Below, piece after piece: positions 1 through 8,721 of a stretch of 55,353 bases of DNA. The DNA lies in NCBI RefSeq assembly GCF_004361735.1, contig NZ_SNVV01000030.1, positions 1 through 55,353 on the forward strand. Direction: 5' to 3'. Source of the stretch: Azoarcus indigens. GTDB taxonomy: Bacteria; Pseudomonadota; Gammaproteobacteria; Burkholderiales; Rhodocyclaceae. A program made the position numbers and the translations under genes. Every line of letters begins with the position of its first letter. Positions within the stretch are counted from its first letter, which is position 1. A model generated the notes under the pieces. That model did no database searches. It was not told the origin of the DNA and saw only the letters and a program-made list of their open reading frames with translations.

Positions 1-163
1 TTGCTCCTGAGATGAATCGACGACGTGGCCTTCCCAGAAGACCACGCCCAACATAGCATCGCGCATGACGGGGAAGAGGAAGGGGATCGGTTTGTTTGGC
101 GACTGCCAATCTACCAACCTCCGAACCGTCAACCACTACTTCCCCCAGATTGCGCGAAGAACC
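1..163 (-). other. Window-edge stretch, possible 5' end of a gene
   Basis: No recognisable gene lies here. On the minus strand an open frame runs off the left edge. It could start at the ATG at 66 (first residues MRDAMLGVVFWEGHV), which would make it the beginning of a gene lying outside the window. No Shine-Dalgarno sequence or known family is visible, so this may be chance. Base composition is a little less GC-rich than the genes to the right. Confidence 0.2.
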
Positions 164-194
164 AAAAAAGGGCGCACCGAAGTGCGCCCTTTTT
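164..194 (-). terminator. Bidirectional intrinsic terminator
   Basis: A perfect 8-bp stem (GGGCGCAC, loop CGAA, GTGCGCCC; 170-189) has six A on its left and five T on its right. It can therefore terminate transcription in either direction. It lies 19 bp downstream of the stop codon of the minus-strand PEP-CTERM gene. Confidence 0.88.
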
Positions 195-212
195 AATGAC
201 TGCCAGCCCGTA

Positions 213-797
213 TCACTTGGCCTTGCGGCGGAAGGCCACGCCGGAGAGGCCGGCAGCGGCCAGCAGCGCCAGCAGAGAAGGTTCGGGCACATGGGTGGGA
301 TTACCCGGTGCGGAAGCCTCATCCACACCGTCCAGCCAGACGCTCCAGAAGGTGCCCTTGCCGGTGCCGTTGGCAGGCTGATCCCAGTCACCGATGGCGA
401 CCGGCGTTTGGGAGTCGAAGGTGAAACCGTCGCTCAGGGAATAGCCCAGCGCCCAGTTGTTGTAGGTTGCGATGGTAAAGATGTAGCTGCCCGCTTCCAG
501 GAAGGGGAGAGCAAAACCAGAGTCGAACCGGGTCTGGCCAGGAGCGATGCCAGCAGCATCATCGTTCTCGGCTACCCGGGTGCCGTCGGCCTTCCACAAT
601 GCGGTGATCGGGTCGAAGTTCACACCGTCCAGGAAGGAGTCGGTCCATACCCGCACGTTGGTGGCGTCATTGTTCAGCGTGAACGACACCTGGATCACAT
701 CATTGTGATTGGTGATATTCCCGGTGAAGTTGAACAGGGCGGCTTGGCTAGGCGCGGCCACCGTCAGAAGGGCGGCGGCCAGGATGGCGGTCTTCAT
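213..797 (-). CDS. PEP-CTERM exported protein, DVUA0089-like
   Basis: Predicted secreted protein of 194 aa. It has an N-terminal signal peptide (MKTAILAAALLTVAAPSQA) and a C-terminal sorting signal made of the VPEP motif, a hydrophobic stretch and a basic RRK tail. This is the PEP-CTERM signature read by exosortase and associated with exopolysaccharide or floc formation. The central beta-rich region, with FDPI.ALW.ADGT....NDD and an EAGSYIFTI.TYNNW segment, resembles the DVUA0089 family of PEP-CTERM proteins; molecular function is unknown. An in-frame ATG at 836 would add 13 residues, but it lies inside a sigma-54 promoter whose start site is predicted downstream of it, so 797 is chosen. No exosortase gene is in the window. 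The gene follows relA on the same strand but has its own promoter and terminator. Confidence 0.85.
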   Translation of the reverse strand: MKTAILAAALLTVAAPSQAALFNFTGNITNHNDVIQVSFTLNNDATNVRVWTDSFLDGVNFDPITALWKADGTRVAENDDAAGIAPGQTRFDSGFALPFLEAGSYIFTIATYNNWALGYSLSDGFTFDSQTPVAIGDWDQPANGTGKGTFWSVWLDGVDEASAPGNPTHVPEPSLLALLAAAGLSGVAFRRKAK

Positions 798-838
798 TGT
801 TAGCGGGTCCAGGATGGTCAAAAAAGCAGCTGGCATAA

Positions 839-854
839 AGCAAGGTGCGGACCA
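839..854 (-). promoter_or_regulatory. Sigma-54 (RpoN) promoter of the PEP-CTERM gene
   Basis: On the minus strand the 16-mer TGGTCCGCACCTTGCT fits the -24/-12 pattern TGGCACGN4TTGCW: GG and GC are at the required 10-nt spacing, the -12 half is perfect and the -24 half has two mismatches. The start site would fall near 828, giving about 30 nt of leader before the ATG at 797. PEP-CTERM genes are known to be controlled by sigma-54 with the PrsK/PrsR two-component system. A partly palindromic GTTATGTATGAC (871-882) just upstream could be an activator site, which is speculation. Confidence 0.65.
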
Positions 855-969
855 GATTGCCCAACTTGGTGTTATGTATGACCTTTTATAAAAACCGCCA
901 GATGGAAAAACACCAACATGTAAAAAATGCCGACAGCCTTATGCCAATCAAAAGAAATAGGTGCCCAAT

Positions 970-3180
970 CTATTTCCTCTGTGCGTCAATCACCCCTGAA
1001 ACCTCGCGAATTAACGAGATTACCTTCTGGATCTGAGTGCCACTGCCTACCTCCATGGTGAAGCGCATGAAGGCAGTGCCCTTCTTCGTAAGCGTATTCA
1101 CCGCGATGACGTTGAGCTTTTCCCTGGACAACACTTCCGATATATCCCGCAGCAATCCTTGGCGATCCGTCGCCTGGACCGCGATATCCACCGGGAAAAC
1201 GGCCTGCTTGTTGTTGTAGGCCTGGTCGCCCCACTCTGCCTCTATCACCCGCTCCGGATGACGGCGGGCCAGCAGTTGGAAATCATGGCAATCCACTCGG
1301 TGGATGGAGACACCGCGACCACGGGTAACGAAACCCTCGATGGCATCCGGGGGCGCCGGCTTGCAGCAGCGCGACAGCGAGGTCATCAGCTTGCCGACGC
1401 CGACGATGAGGATCTTGTCGCTGTTGTCGCCAGAACGGCTGCGGCCTACGACGATCTCCGGCTCCGCGGGGGCCTCAGCGGAGGCATCCGCCTCGCGCAG
1501 GGCCATCTGCACCGCTCGCGGCCCGATCTCGCCCCGCCCGGCGGCCACGTACAGCGCATCCGCGTTCTTGAAGCCCAGCCGTTCGGCCAGGCCGTCGATG
1601 TTGGCCTGCCCGTGGCCGTCGCGCTGCATCTCGCGGTTAACAAAGCTGCGGCCGCGGCTCAGCAGTTCCTCTTCCTCCTGCTGGCTGAAGTACTGCTTGA
1701 TCTTGGTCCGCGCCCGGCTGGTGGCGACATAGCCCTGGCGCGGGTCCAGCCAGTCACGGGACGGGCCGCCCTCCTTGGCAGTAGTGATCTCCACCGTCTG
1801 GCCGCTCTGCAGATGGGTATTCAGCGGCACCAGATGGCCATCCACCTTGGCGCCCCGGCAGCGATGGCCCAGATCGGTATGCAGCCGGTAGGCGAAGTCC
1901 ACCGGCGTCGCGCCCGTCGGCAGGTCCACTACCCTGCCCTGCGGCGTCAGCACATAAAGGGTGTCGTCCAGCGAGGCGCGCTTGAACTGCTCCACCCATT
2001 TCGCCGAGTCGGTGACTTCATCCCGCCAGGAAAGAAGATTGCGCAGCAGCGCGATCTTGTCGTCGTAATCGCCGCCGTGGCTGCTGCCTTCCTTGTAGCG
2101 CCAGTGCGCGGCAACGCCGAGTTCGGCATGGCGGTGCATGTCGTAGGTGCGGATCTGCACCTCCAGCGCGCGGCCGTCACCGGCCAGCACCGCGGTATGC
2201 AACGACTGATAATTGTTGCCCTTGGGCTTGGTGATGTAGTCGTCGAATTCCTGGCTGATCGGCTGCCACAGCTGATGCACGATGCCCAGCACCGTGTAGC
2301 AGTCCTTCACTTCCGCCACCAGCACCCGCAGGGCACGGATGTCATAGACCTGGGAGAAGTCCAGCCGCTTTGCCCGCATCTTGTTGTAGATGCTGTAGAT
2401 ATGCTTGGGACGGCCGTGGATCTCGGCCTTGATGCCGACTCCTTCCAGTTCCTCGCCCAGTCGGGTGATCGCGTTACGGATGAACTCCTCGCGCTCCACC
2501 CGCCGCTCGTCCAGCATCTTGGCGATGCGCTTGTAGGTGTCCGGCTCCAGGAAACGGAAGGAGAGATCCTCCAGTTCCCACTTCAACTGCCACACGCCAA
2601 GGCGGTTTGCCAGCGGCGCGTAGATGTCCAGGCTCTCCCGGGCGACTTCGAAGCGGGCCTCGCTCGGGTTCTCGGTGAAATAGCGCAAGGTCTGCGTGCG
2701 GGACGCCAGCCGCAGCAGCACGACGCGGATGTCCTCCACCATCGCCAGCAGCATCTTGCGCAACACTTCAGTCTGGGCGCGGATCTCCGGCGCGGTGGCG
2801 AGTGCGGTGGCGCGGGTGATGACACGCAGGCCGTTCAACCGCAACAGGCCATGCACAAGGCGCGCCACCGGTCCGCCGAAGCGGCTCTCGATGAGCCCGT
2901 TGCAATCGACGTCATCATCCAAGTATTCGCCGATCGCGAACAGCAAGGCAGCGATCCGCGTTTCTGCGTCCAGCCGCAGCGAAGCAGCAATCAGCGCCAT
3001 GCCGAGCGCGTGGGTCCAGACCGATTCGCCCGTACCCAGCACATGCCCCTCGTAAGTTTCGGCGGCCAGATCCAGCGCCTTCTCGATCAGCGCGCGATCG
3101 TTGGCGCAGAGACCGGCGGAGAGAAGGTCTACCGGGGGAGCGGCATCGTTGGGAGAGACGGCGTGAGTAACGGAAACCAT
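970..3180 (-). CDS. relA: GTP pyrophosphokinase RelA
   Basis: Ribosome-associated (p)ppGpp synthetase (736 aa) that transfers pyrophosphate from ATP to GTP/GDP during amino-acid starvation. Domains in order: degenerate HD hydrolase domain (about 25-200), synthetase (about 230-360), TGS (about 405-467), conserved-cysteine region with SRCCKP, and a C-terminal ACT domain. The HD motif of SpoT is replaced (GEYLDDD near 84-90), so hydrolase activity is not expected. The synthetase carries EFDD at 311-314, the EXDD form typical of RelA rather than the RXKD of SpoT. Length is normal for the family. A GATAAT box lies only 9 bp upstream of the ATG, so the leader may be very short. The gene is divergent from the PBP gene across 85 bp. 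Confidence 0.95.
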   Translation of the reverse strand: MVSVTHAVSPNDAAPPVDLLSAGLCANDRALIEKALDLAAETYEGHVLGTGESVWTHALGMALIAASLRLDAETRIAALLFAIGEYLDDDVDCNGLIESRFGGPVARLVHGLLRLNGLRVITRATALATAPEIRAQTEVLRKMLLAMVEDIRVVLLRLASRTQTLRYFTENPSEARFEVARESLDIYAPLANRLGVWQLKWELEDLSFRFLEPDTYKRIAKMLDERRVEREEFIRNAITRLGEELEGVGIKAEIHGRPKHIYSIYNKMRAKRLDFSQVYDIRALRVLVAEVKDCYTVLGIVHQLWQPISQEFDDYITKPKGNNYQSLHTAVLAGDGRALEVQIRTYDMHRHAELGVAAHWRYKEGSSHGGDYDDKIALLRNLLSWRDEVTDSAKWVEQFKRASLDDTLYVLTPQGRVVDLPTGATPVDFAYRLHTDLGHRCRGAKVDGHLVPLNTHLQSGQTVEITTAKEGGPSRDWLDPRQGYVATSRARTKIKQYFSQQEEEELLSRGRSFVNREMQRDGHGQANIDGLAERLGFKNADALYVAAGRGEIGPRAVQMALREADASAEAPAEPEIVVGRSRSGDNSDKILIVGVGKLMTSLSRCCKPAPPDAIEGFVTRGRGVSIHRVDCHDFQLLARRHPERVIEAEWGDQAYNNKQAVFPVDIAVQATDRQGLLRDISEVLSREKLNVIAVNTLTKKGTAFMRFTMEVGSGTQIQKVISLIREVSGVIDAQRK

Positions 3181-3232
3181 AGGGCGGGATTATCCCATAT
3201 CGGGTCTTTCGAGGTGCTAAGATCGCGCCACC

Positions 3233-3250
3233 GAAGGCCTGTCGGCCTTC
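3233..3250 (+). repeat. Perfect 7-bp inverted repeat in the PBP 5' leader
   Basis: GAAGGCC, loop TGTC, GGCCTTC. It ends 15 bp before the ATG of the penicillin-binding-protein gene and is not followed by a T-run. It may be a translational control hairpin or an operator between the divergent relA and PBP genes. No function can be assigned from sequence alone. Confidence 0.5.
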
Positions 3251-3265
3251 GCCCCCCAGCTAGAA

Positions 3266-6200
3266 ATGACGGAAAACAATACAGCCAGGCCTCGCAGCCG
3301 CCGGCGCATCTGGATTGCCTTGGCCGTACTGGTCATCATTGCCGGCGGCGTCGGCGGGGCCTTCGTTTCCGAAGAACTCATGACCTCCCGCCTGCAGGCG
3401 CGCTACCTCACCGCGCTGGGCCGGGAGCTGAGCTTCCCGATGCAGTCCGGCGCGAGCGAGTTCCTGCCCGCTCCCGACGGCCCCTATGACAGCCGCCTCG
3501 GCTACAACCAGATGCCTGCATTCGTCGACCGTCTGGTCGAGCGCGGTCATTTGGTGACCCGGCAGGCGCGCCCCTCGCCCCGCATGGTGGAACTCGCCGA
3601 TCTCGGCCTGTTCCCCGCCTACCACGAAAAGAACCGTGCGGGACTGCGCCTGCTCGATTGCCAGGGCGAGGTGCTGCAGGCCGGGCTTTACCCGGAACGG
3701 GGCTATGAGCGCTTCGAAGATATCCCGCCCTTGCTGGTCAATTCCCTGCTCTTCATCGAGAACCGGGAGTTGCTGGACCCCACGCAGCCGCGCCGGAATC
3801 CGGCCATCGAATGGGGGCGTTTCGCCAAGGCGGCGGCGGACCAGGTGATCAGCGTTGTCGCGGAGGACCGCAGCACGCCGGGCGGCAGCACGCTCGCCAC
3901 CCAGATCGAGAAGTATCGCCATTCGCCCGACGGCCGCACCGGCAGCCGCCGGGAGAAGCTGCGGCAGATGGGCAGCGCCTCGGTACGCGCCTACCTGGAC
4001 GGTGAGGACACGCTGAAGACCCGGCAACGCATCGTGCTCGACTATCTCAATACCGTTCCCTTGTCCGCCAAGGCCGGCTTCGGCGAAGTCAACGGCATGG
4101 GAGACGGCCTGTGGGCTTGGTACGGACGGGATTTCGACGAGGTGAACCGCATCCTCGGCCGCCCCTCTGCGGAAACCGGCCGGGTGGAGAACGGGGAGGA
4201 CCTGCCGACGCGTGCGCTGGCCTTCAAGCAGGCGTTGTCGCTGACCATCGCTCAGCGGCGTCCCTCCTACTACCTGGCGGGCGGCGCCCAGGGGCTCAAT
4301 GAACTGACCGACGCTCACTTGCGCTTGCTCGCCGACGAAGGCGTCATCCAGCCCTCGCTGCGGGACGCAGCACTGGCAGTGCAACTGAAACTGCGTGAAG
4401 AACCGGTGGCCGCGCCGCCGGTCGCCTTCGTCACGCGCAAGGCGGTCACCTCGCTGCGCACCCACCTCTCCGGCCTGCTGGGCGTGCCGCGGTTGTATGA
4501 CCTGGACCGCCTGGATCTTTCCGCATCCAGCACGCTGCACGGCGAGGTCCAGCGCAACGTCACCGCGGTGCTGCGCGAACTGGGCGACCCGGACCGTGCC
4601 CGCGCGGCCGGCCTGTACGGCTTCCGCATGTTCTCCGAGGGGCAGGATCCCTCCAAGGTGATGTTCAGCTTCACCTTGTACGAGAGCGCCGGCGGCGCAA
4701 ACCGCCTGCGGCTGCAGACGGACAACTACGACCAGCCCTTCGACATCAACGAAGGCGCCAGGCTGGACCTGGGTTCGACCGCCAAGCTGCGCACCCTGGT
4801 GAGCTACCTGGAACTCGTGGCGGCGCTGCACACCGAGTACGCCGGCCGCGACGCGGCCGAGTTGCGCCGCCTTCCCCGGCAGGGCTCCGACTTCCTCACC
4901 CATTGGGCGCTGGACTATCTTGCCACCGCGGGCGACCGGAGCCTGAAGCCGATGCTGGAAGCGGCCATGGACCGCCGCTACTCAGCCAGTCCGCAGGAGC
5001 AGTTCTTCACCGGCGGCGGGCTGCACACCTTCGGCAACTTCAACCGCGAAGACGACAAGAAGGTCATGACGGTGCGCGAGGCCTTCCGCAACTCGGTAAA
5101 CCTCGTCTTCATCCGCATGATGCGCGACATCGTTCGCTACCACGTCGCCCGCAACCCCGCCGCCTCCGGCATTTTCACCGACCCGGACGACCCGCGTCGC
5201 CGGGATTACCTCAACCGCTTCGCCGACCGCGAAGGCAAGGTCTTCCTCTCCACCTTCTACCGCAAGCACCAGGGGCACAGCCCGGACGAGAGCGTGAGCC
5301 TGATGGTGGAGGGACTGCAGCCGACGCCGCGGCGGCTGGCGGTGATCCTGCGTGCCACCTGGCCGGAAGCCAGCCTGGCCGAGTTCGGGAGCGCCCTCGG
5401 CAAGCATCTGCGCGAAAGCGACAAGCTGAGCGAGGGTGAAATCCTCGACCTCTACGACCGCTTCGGCCCGGGCCGCTATTCCCTGCCCGACCAAGGCTAC
5501 CTGGCCGGCATCCATCCGCTTGAGCTCTGGCTTGCCGGTTTCCTGCGCACTCACCCCGGCGCCACGCTGTCGCAGGTGCTGGAGGCCAGCGGCGACGAGC
5601 GCCTGGCGGTCTACACCTGGCTGTTCCGCACCCGTCACAAGAATGCGCAGGATGTGCGCATCCGCAGCCTGCTGGAGGTCGAAGCCTTCATCGAGATCGG
5701 GCACAGCTGGCGCCGGCTCGGCTACCCCTTCGAGTCGCTGACGCCCTCCTACGCCTCCTCCATCGGCAGTTCGGCGGACCGCCCGGCCGCGCTGGCGGAA
5801 CTGGTGGGCATCATCGTGAACAAGGGCAAGCGCCTGCCCGTGGTCCGCCTGGACAGCCTGCACTTCGCCGCTGGCACGCCTTACGAAACCGAGCTGGTTC
5901 GCGGTCCCGGTGCCCCTGAACAGGTGCTGCCGGAAGCGTTGACCGAGGTGGTGCGCGGCGCGATGGTGGATGTCGCCGAAAACGGCACCGCCCGCAGGCT
6001 CAAGGGCGTCTTCCACCGCGCAGACGGCAGTCCGCTGGTGGTCGGCGGCAAGACCGGCACTGGCGACCACCGCTACGACGTCTACGGCAAGGGAGGCCAG
6101 CTCGTTTCCTCCCGGGTGGTAACCCGCTCCGCCACGCTGGTCTTCCTCGTCGGCGACCGCTTCTTCGGCACCCTGACTGCCTACGTCGGCGAGCCCTACG

Positions 6201-6331
6201 CGGAGCAATACGCCTTCACCAGCTCGCTCGCGGTGCAACTTGCCCGCTCCCTGGCCCCCCTGCTGGAGCCGCTGATGGCGGAGGATGCGCAGGGCCAGCC
6301 GGCCAGTTGCCGGATCGCCAGCGACGCCTGA
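3266..6331 (+). CDS. Divergent class A penicillin-binding protein (GT51 + transpeptidase)
   Basis: Inner-membrane peptidoglycan polymerase/crosslinker of 1021 aa, longer than typical PBP1a/b/c. A basic N-terminus precedes one membrane segment (about 14-34). The glycosyltransferase-51 region has GGST at 206-209 and a YLNTVP segment near 260, but its first motif is altered: E165-N-R replaces the usual E-D-x-x-F. The putative catalytic Glu165 is kept. The transpeptidase has all three motifs: SxxK (S504-T-A-K507), SxN (S610-V-N612) and KTG (from K929). Both activities are therefore plausible, although the GT site is divergent. The start has no strong Shine-Dalgarno sequence and is preceded by a hairpin. 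The next gene, an exporter, follows on the same strand after 73 bp. No beta-lactamase-type or known PBP symbol fits confidently. Confidence 0.85.
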   Translation: MTENNTARPRSRRRIWIALAVLVIIAGGVGGAFVSEELMTSRLQARYLTALGRELSFPMQSGASEFLPAPDGPYDSRLGYNQMPAFVDRLVERGHLVTRQARPSPRMVELADLGLFPAYHEKNRAGLRLLDCQGEVLQAGLYPERGYERFEDIPPLLVNSLLFIENRELLDPTQPRRNPAIEWGRFAKAAADQVISVVAEDRSTPGGSTLATQIEKYRHSPDGRTGSRREKLRQMGSASVRAYLDGEDTLKTRQRIVLDYLNTVPLSAKAGFGEVNGMGDGLWAWYGRDFDEVNRILGRPSAETGRVENGEDLPTRALAFKQALSLTIAQRRPSYYLAGGAQGLNELTDAHLRLLADEGVIQPSLRDAALAVQLKLREEPVAAPPVAFVTRKAVTSLRTHLSGLLGVPRLYDLDRLDLSASSTLHGEVQRNVTAVLRELGDPDRARAAGLYGFRMFSEGQDPSKVMFSFTLYESAGGANRLRLQTDNYDQPFDINEGARLDLGSTAKLRTLVSYLELVAALHTEYAGRDAAELRRLPRQGSDFLTHWALDYLATAGDRSLKPMLEAAMDRRYSASPQEQFFTGGGLHTFGNFNREDDKKVMTVREAFRNSVNLVFIRMMRDIVRYHVARNPAASGIFTDPDDPRRRDYLNRFADREGKVFLSTFYRKHQGHSPDESVSLMVEGLQPTPRRLAVILRATWPEASLAEFGSALGKHLRESDKLSEGEILDLYDRFGPGRYSLPDQGYLAGIHPLELWLAGFLRTHPGATLSQVLEASGDERLAVYTWLFRTRHKNAQDVRIRSLLEVEAFIEIGHSWRRLGYPFESLTPSYASSIGSSADRPAALAELVGIIVNKGKRLPVVRLDSLHFAAGTPYETELVRGPGAPEQVLPEALTEVVRGAMVDVAENGTARRLKGVFHRADGSPLVVGGKTGTGDHRYDVYGKGGQLVSSRVVTRSATLVFLVGDRFFGTLTAYVGEPYAEQYAFTSSLAVQLARSLAPLLEPLMAEDAQGQPASCRIASDA

Positions 6332-6404
6332 CCTAGCGGCAGCGACCTGTGGGCACCGCCGGCCTTGTGCCATCATCCGGCCTCGACAATAAAAACGGCT
6401 CGCA

Positions 6405-7313
6405 ATGAAACCCTTCCGGAGCGGTGCCACGCTTGGCCATCCCTATCTCCTGCTCACCCTCACCGCCCTGTTCTGGGCAGGCAACATGGTGATGGGCCGC
6501 GCGGTTCGCGCGGACGTGCCACCTATCGCGCTAGCCTTCTGGCGCTGGGTCATCGCGCTGACGCTGGTGCTGCCCTTCGCCCTGCCCCCTCTGCGTACCC
6601 AGTGGCCGCTGCTGCGCAAGGCCTGGCGGCCGGTGCTCATCCTCGGCGCGGTCGGCATCGGCGGCTACAACACCTTCGCCTACGTCGCCCTGCAATACAC
6701 CACCGCCACCAGCGCCACCCTGCTCAACTCCTTCATCCCGGTCGCCACCATCGCACTGGCCTTCCTGCTGCTCGGCAAGCGGTTATCGGCCATGGAGGGT
6801 TGGGGCGTGCTGGTCTCCCTGTTCGGCGTACTCATGCTGGTAAGCCACGGCAGCCTGCAAACCTTGCTGGGGCTGAGCCTGAATACCGGCGACCTGTGGA
6901 TGCTCACCGCGGTGCTCACCTGGGGGCTGTACACCGTCGGGCTGCAGTGGCGACCGCAGGGCGTGGATCCGATGCTGATGCTGGCCGCCTTCACCGTGGT
7001 CGGCCTGATCGTGCTGGCGCCGGTCTATGCTTGGGAGTTGTCCGGCGGCCGCAGCATCAATCCGAGTCTGCCGGCCATCGGCGGCATCCTCTACATCGGC
7101 ATCTTTCCCGGCTTTCTCGGCTACGTGTTCTACAACGCCGGCGTCGCCGCCGTCGGCCCCAACCGCAGTTCGCTCTTCATCCACCTGATGCCGGTGTTCG
7201 CCACCATCCTGGCAGCGCTGTTCCTGGATGAGCGGCCCTACTGGTACCACTTCGCCGGCATCGCGCTGGTGTTCGTCGGCATCATTCTCACCACCCGCAA
7301 GCCGGCGGGCTGA
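6405..7313 (+). CDS. EamA/DMT-family transporter
   Basis: Integral membrane protein of 302 aa built of two EamA repeats with about ten hydrophobic segments, as in drug/metabolite transporters such as RhaT or YdcZ-like permeases. The N-terminal repeat begins PYLLLTLTALFWAGNMVMGR, the conserved EamA opening. The C-terminal repeat ends with FAGIALVFVGIIL before a short basic tail. Members export amino acids, metabolites or drugs; the substrate cannot be read from sequence. It lies 73 bp after the PBP gene and only 2 bp before mtfA, so it is probably cotranscribed with mtfA. Confidence 0.88.
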   Translation: MKPFRSGATLGHPYLLLTLTALFWAGNMVMGRAVRADVPPIALAFWRWVIALTLVLPFALPPLRTQWPLLRKAWRPVLILGAVGIGGYNTFAYVALQYTTATSATLLNSFIPVATIALAFLLLGKRLSAMEGWGVLVSLFGVLMLVSHGSLQTLLGLSLNTGDLWMLTAVLTWGLYTVGLQWRPQGVDPMLMLAAFTVVGLIVLAPVYAWELSGGRSINPSLPAIGGILYIGIFPGFLGYVFYNAGVAAVGPNRSSLFIHLMPVFATILAALFLDERPYWYHFAGIALVFVGIILTTRKPAG

Positions 7314-7315
7314 CG

Positions 7316-8095
7316 ATGTTGCAGCGTCTGAAACAGTGGCTGGGCCTGCGCGAAGCGCCGCCGCGGATCGAGGAGGAAACCTGGCGGGAGGTGGAAGCCA
7401 ACCTCCCCTTCCTCGACTTTCTTGAGGAGGCGGACAGGTTGCGCCTGCGCGCCATGGCCACCGAATTCCTAACGATCAAGCAGTTTCACGGCGCCCACGG
7501 CCTGCAGCTCACCGACCGGATGCTGCTGGCGATCGCGCTGCAAGCCTGCCTTCCCGTGCTCAATCTCGGCCTGCAGGCCTACAGCGGCTGGGTGGGCATC
7601 GTCGTCTACCCGGGTGATTTCGTCATTCCGCGCAAGGAAATGGACGAAGACGGCGTGGTGCACGAGTACGACGACGAGGTGCTGGGCGAGGCCTGGGAGG
7701 GCGGCCCGGTGCTGCTTTCCTGGTTCGAGGACGACGCGCCGGAAGGCGTGAACGTCGTCATCCATGAATTCGCCCACAAGCTGGACATGGAGAACGGCGG
7801 CGTAGACGGTCTGCCGCGGCTGCGGCCCGGCATGTCGGCCCAGGCCTGGGCGGAGGCCTTCGAGCCGGCCTACGAGCAATTCTGCGCCCAGGTGGACGCC
7901 GGCGAAGAAACCCTGCTGGACCCCTATGGCGCCGAACATCCCGGCGAGTTCTTCGCCGTGGCCTCGGAAACCTTCTTCGAGGCCCCTGCGCTGCTGCGGG
8001 AAGCCTTTCCCGAGGTTTACCTGCAACTGGCCCGGTATTACCGGCTGGACCCGGCCGCCGGTGAGGCCAGACGGCTCGGACTGCAGCAAAGGTAA
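7316..8095 (+). CDS. mtfA: Zinc-dependent peptidase MtfA
   Basis: Cytosolic metallopeptidase (259 aa) of the MtfA/YeeI family. In E. coli it titrates the glucose repressor Mlc and has aminopeptidase activity. The zinc site is visible as H150-E-F-A-H154, with downstream glutamates in EFFAVASETFFE (about 211-221) that supply the third ligand in this gluzincin fold. The flanking sequence HKLDMENGGVDGLP is characteristic of the family. It starts 2 bp after the EamA gene stop, and a terminator-like hairpin follows 18 bp after its own stop. No Mlc homologue is in the window, so the partner here is unknown. Confidence 0.92.
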   Translation: MLQRLKQWLGLREAPPRIEEETWREVEANLPFLDFLEEADRLRLRAMATEFLTIKQFHGAHGLQLTDRMLLAIALQACLPVLNLGLQAYSGWVGIVVYPGDFVIPRKEMDEDGVVHEYDDEVLGEAWEGGPVLLSWFEDDAPEGVNVVIHEFAHKLDMENGGVDGLPRLRPGMSAQAWAEAFEPAYEQFCAQVDAGEETLLDPYGAEHPGEFFAVASETFFEAPALLREAFPEVYLQLARYYRLDPAAGEARRLGLQQR

Positions 8096-8113
8096 TAAAA
8101 ATTCATTTGTCGC

Positions 8114-8136
8114 AAACCCCCTGTTCACGGGGTTTT
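8114..8136 (+). terminator. Intrinsic terminator after mtfA
   Basis: The stem AAACCCC / GGGGTTT (8114-8120 and 8129-8135) encloses an 8-nt loop, and the right arm ends in a T4 run. It lies 18 bp after the mtfA stop. The rest of the 177-bp gap up to the host-attachment gene shows no other clear signal. Confidence 0.6.
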
Positions 8137-8272
8137 CGGCGGCCCGATCCATTCCTGGGAATAGTTTTTCACATTGCGGGATCGAAGCCGTTTGGCACTC
8201 CCCCATTCGCCTGCCTAAGCTGGAATTACCGCTTTTGCGGCGGTGATTTGTTCTTGCAACGGAGGGTGTCAC

Positions 8273-8713
8273 ATGGCCATTACCTGGATTCTGGTTGCCA
8301 ACGCCAGCCTGGCGAAGCTGTATGCGAACCTCGGCCCGAACAAGGGCCTGAAGCTGGTAAAGGAACTAATCCATCCGGCGAGCCGCCGGAAAAACGCCGA
8401 CCTCGTAACCGACCGCCCCGGCAGCATGGCAGCAGGTGGTGTCTCCGGGGGCGCCAAGCAGCCGCAAACCTTGCCGAAGCAACACGAGGCCAAGGTATTC
8501 GCGCAGGAGATCGCACAGACACTCTACCTGGGGCGGGCGCAGAACGCGTTCCGCCGCGCCATCATCGTCGCCCCGCCGGCGTTCATGGGGATGCTCAATA
8601 CCGTGATGGACGGGCCCACGGCCCAGCTCGTCTCGGACCGTTTCGAAAAGGACTACACCAAGACGCCTGAACCGGAACTGGCCATGCGCCTTTCCACCGC
8701 GATCTACCTCTGA
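8273..8713 (+). CDS. Host attachment family protein
   Basis: Small soluble protein (146 aa) of the host-attachment protein family, named from Agrobacterium genes required for attachment to plant cells and found widely in proteobacteria. The diagnostic layout is visible: ITWILVANASLAKLY at the N-terminus, a central RPGSMAAGG segment followed by KQHEAKVFAQEIAQTL, and FRRAIIVAPPAFMGMLN near the C-terminus. The ATG at 8273 is preferred over an upstream in-frame start at 8243 because GGAGGG lies 7 bp upstream of it. The biochemical role is not established. It is monocistronic, followed by a cluster of three hairpins and then the convergent thpR gene. Confidence 0.85.
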   Translation: MAITWILVANASLAKLYANLGPNKGLKLVKELIHPASRRKNADLVTDRPGSMAAGGVSGGAKQPQTLPKQHEAKVFAQEIAQTLYLGRAQNAFRRAIIVAPPAFMGMLNTVMDGPTAQLVSDRFEKDYTKTPEPELAMRLSTAIYL

Positions 8714-8721
8714 TTTCGACT

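Noticed and set aside
213-836. Longer PEP-CTERM frame starting at 836
   Set aside because: That ATG lies inside the sigma-54 promoter and upstream of the predicted transcript start, and it would bury the signal peptide.
1159-3489. 776-codon open frame on plus across relA
   Set aside because: It is an antisense shadow of the RelA gene; the translation is low-complexity and rich in Arg/His/Gln with no family features.
8192-8208. TGGCAC upstream of the host-attachment gene as a sigma-54 site
   Set aside because: The GC of a -12 element is not at the required 10-nt spacing; the next GC is three bases too far.
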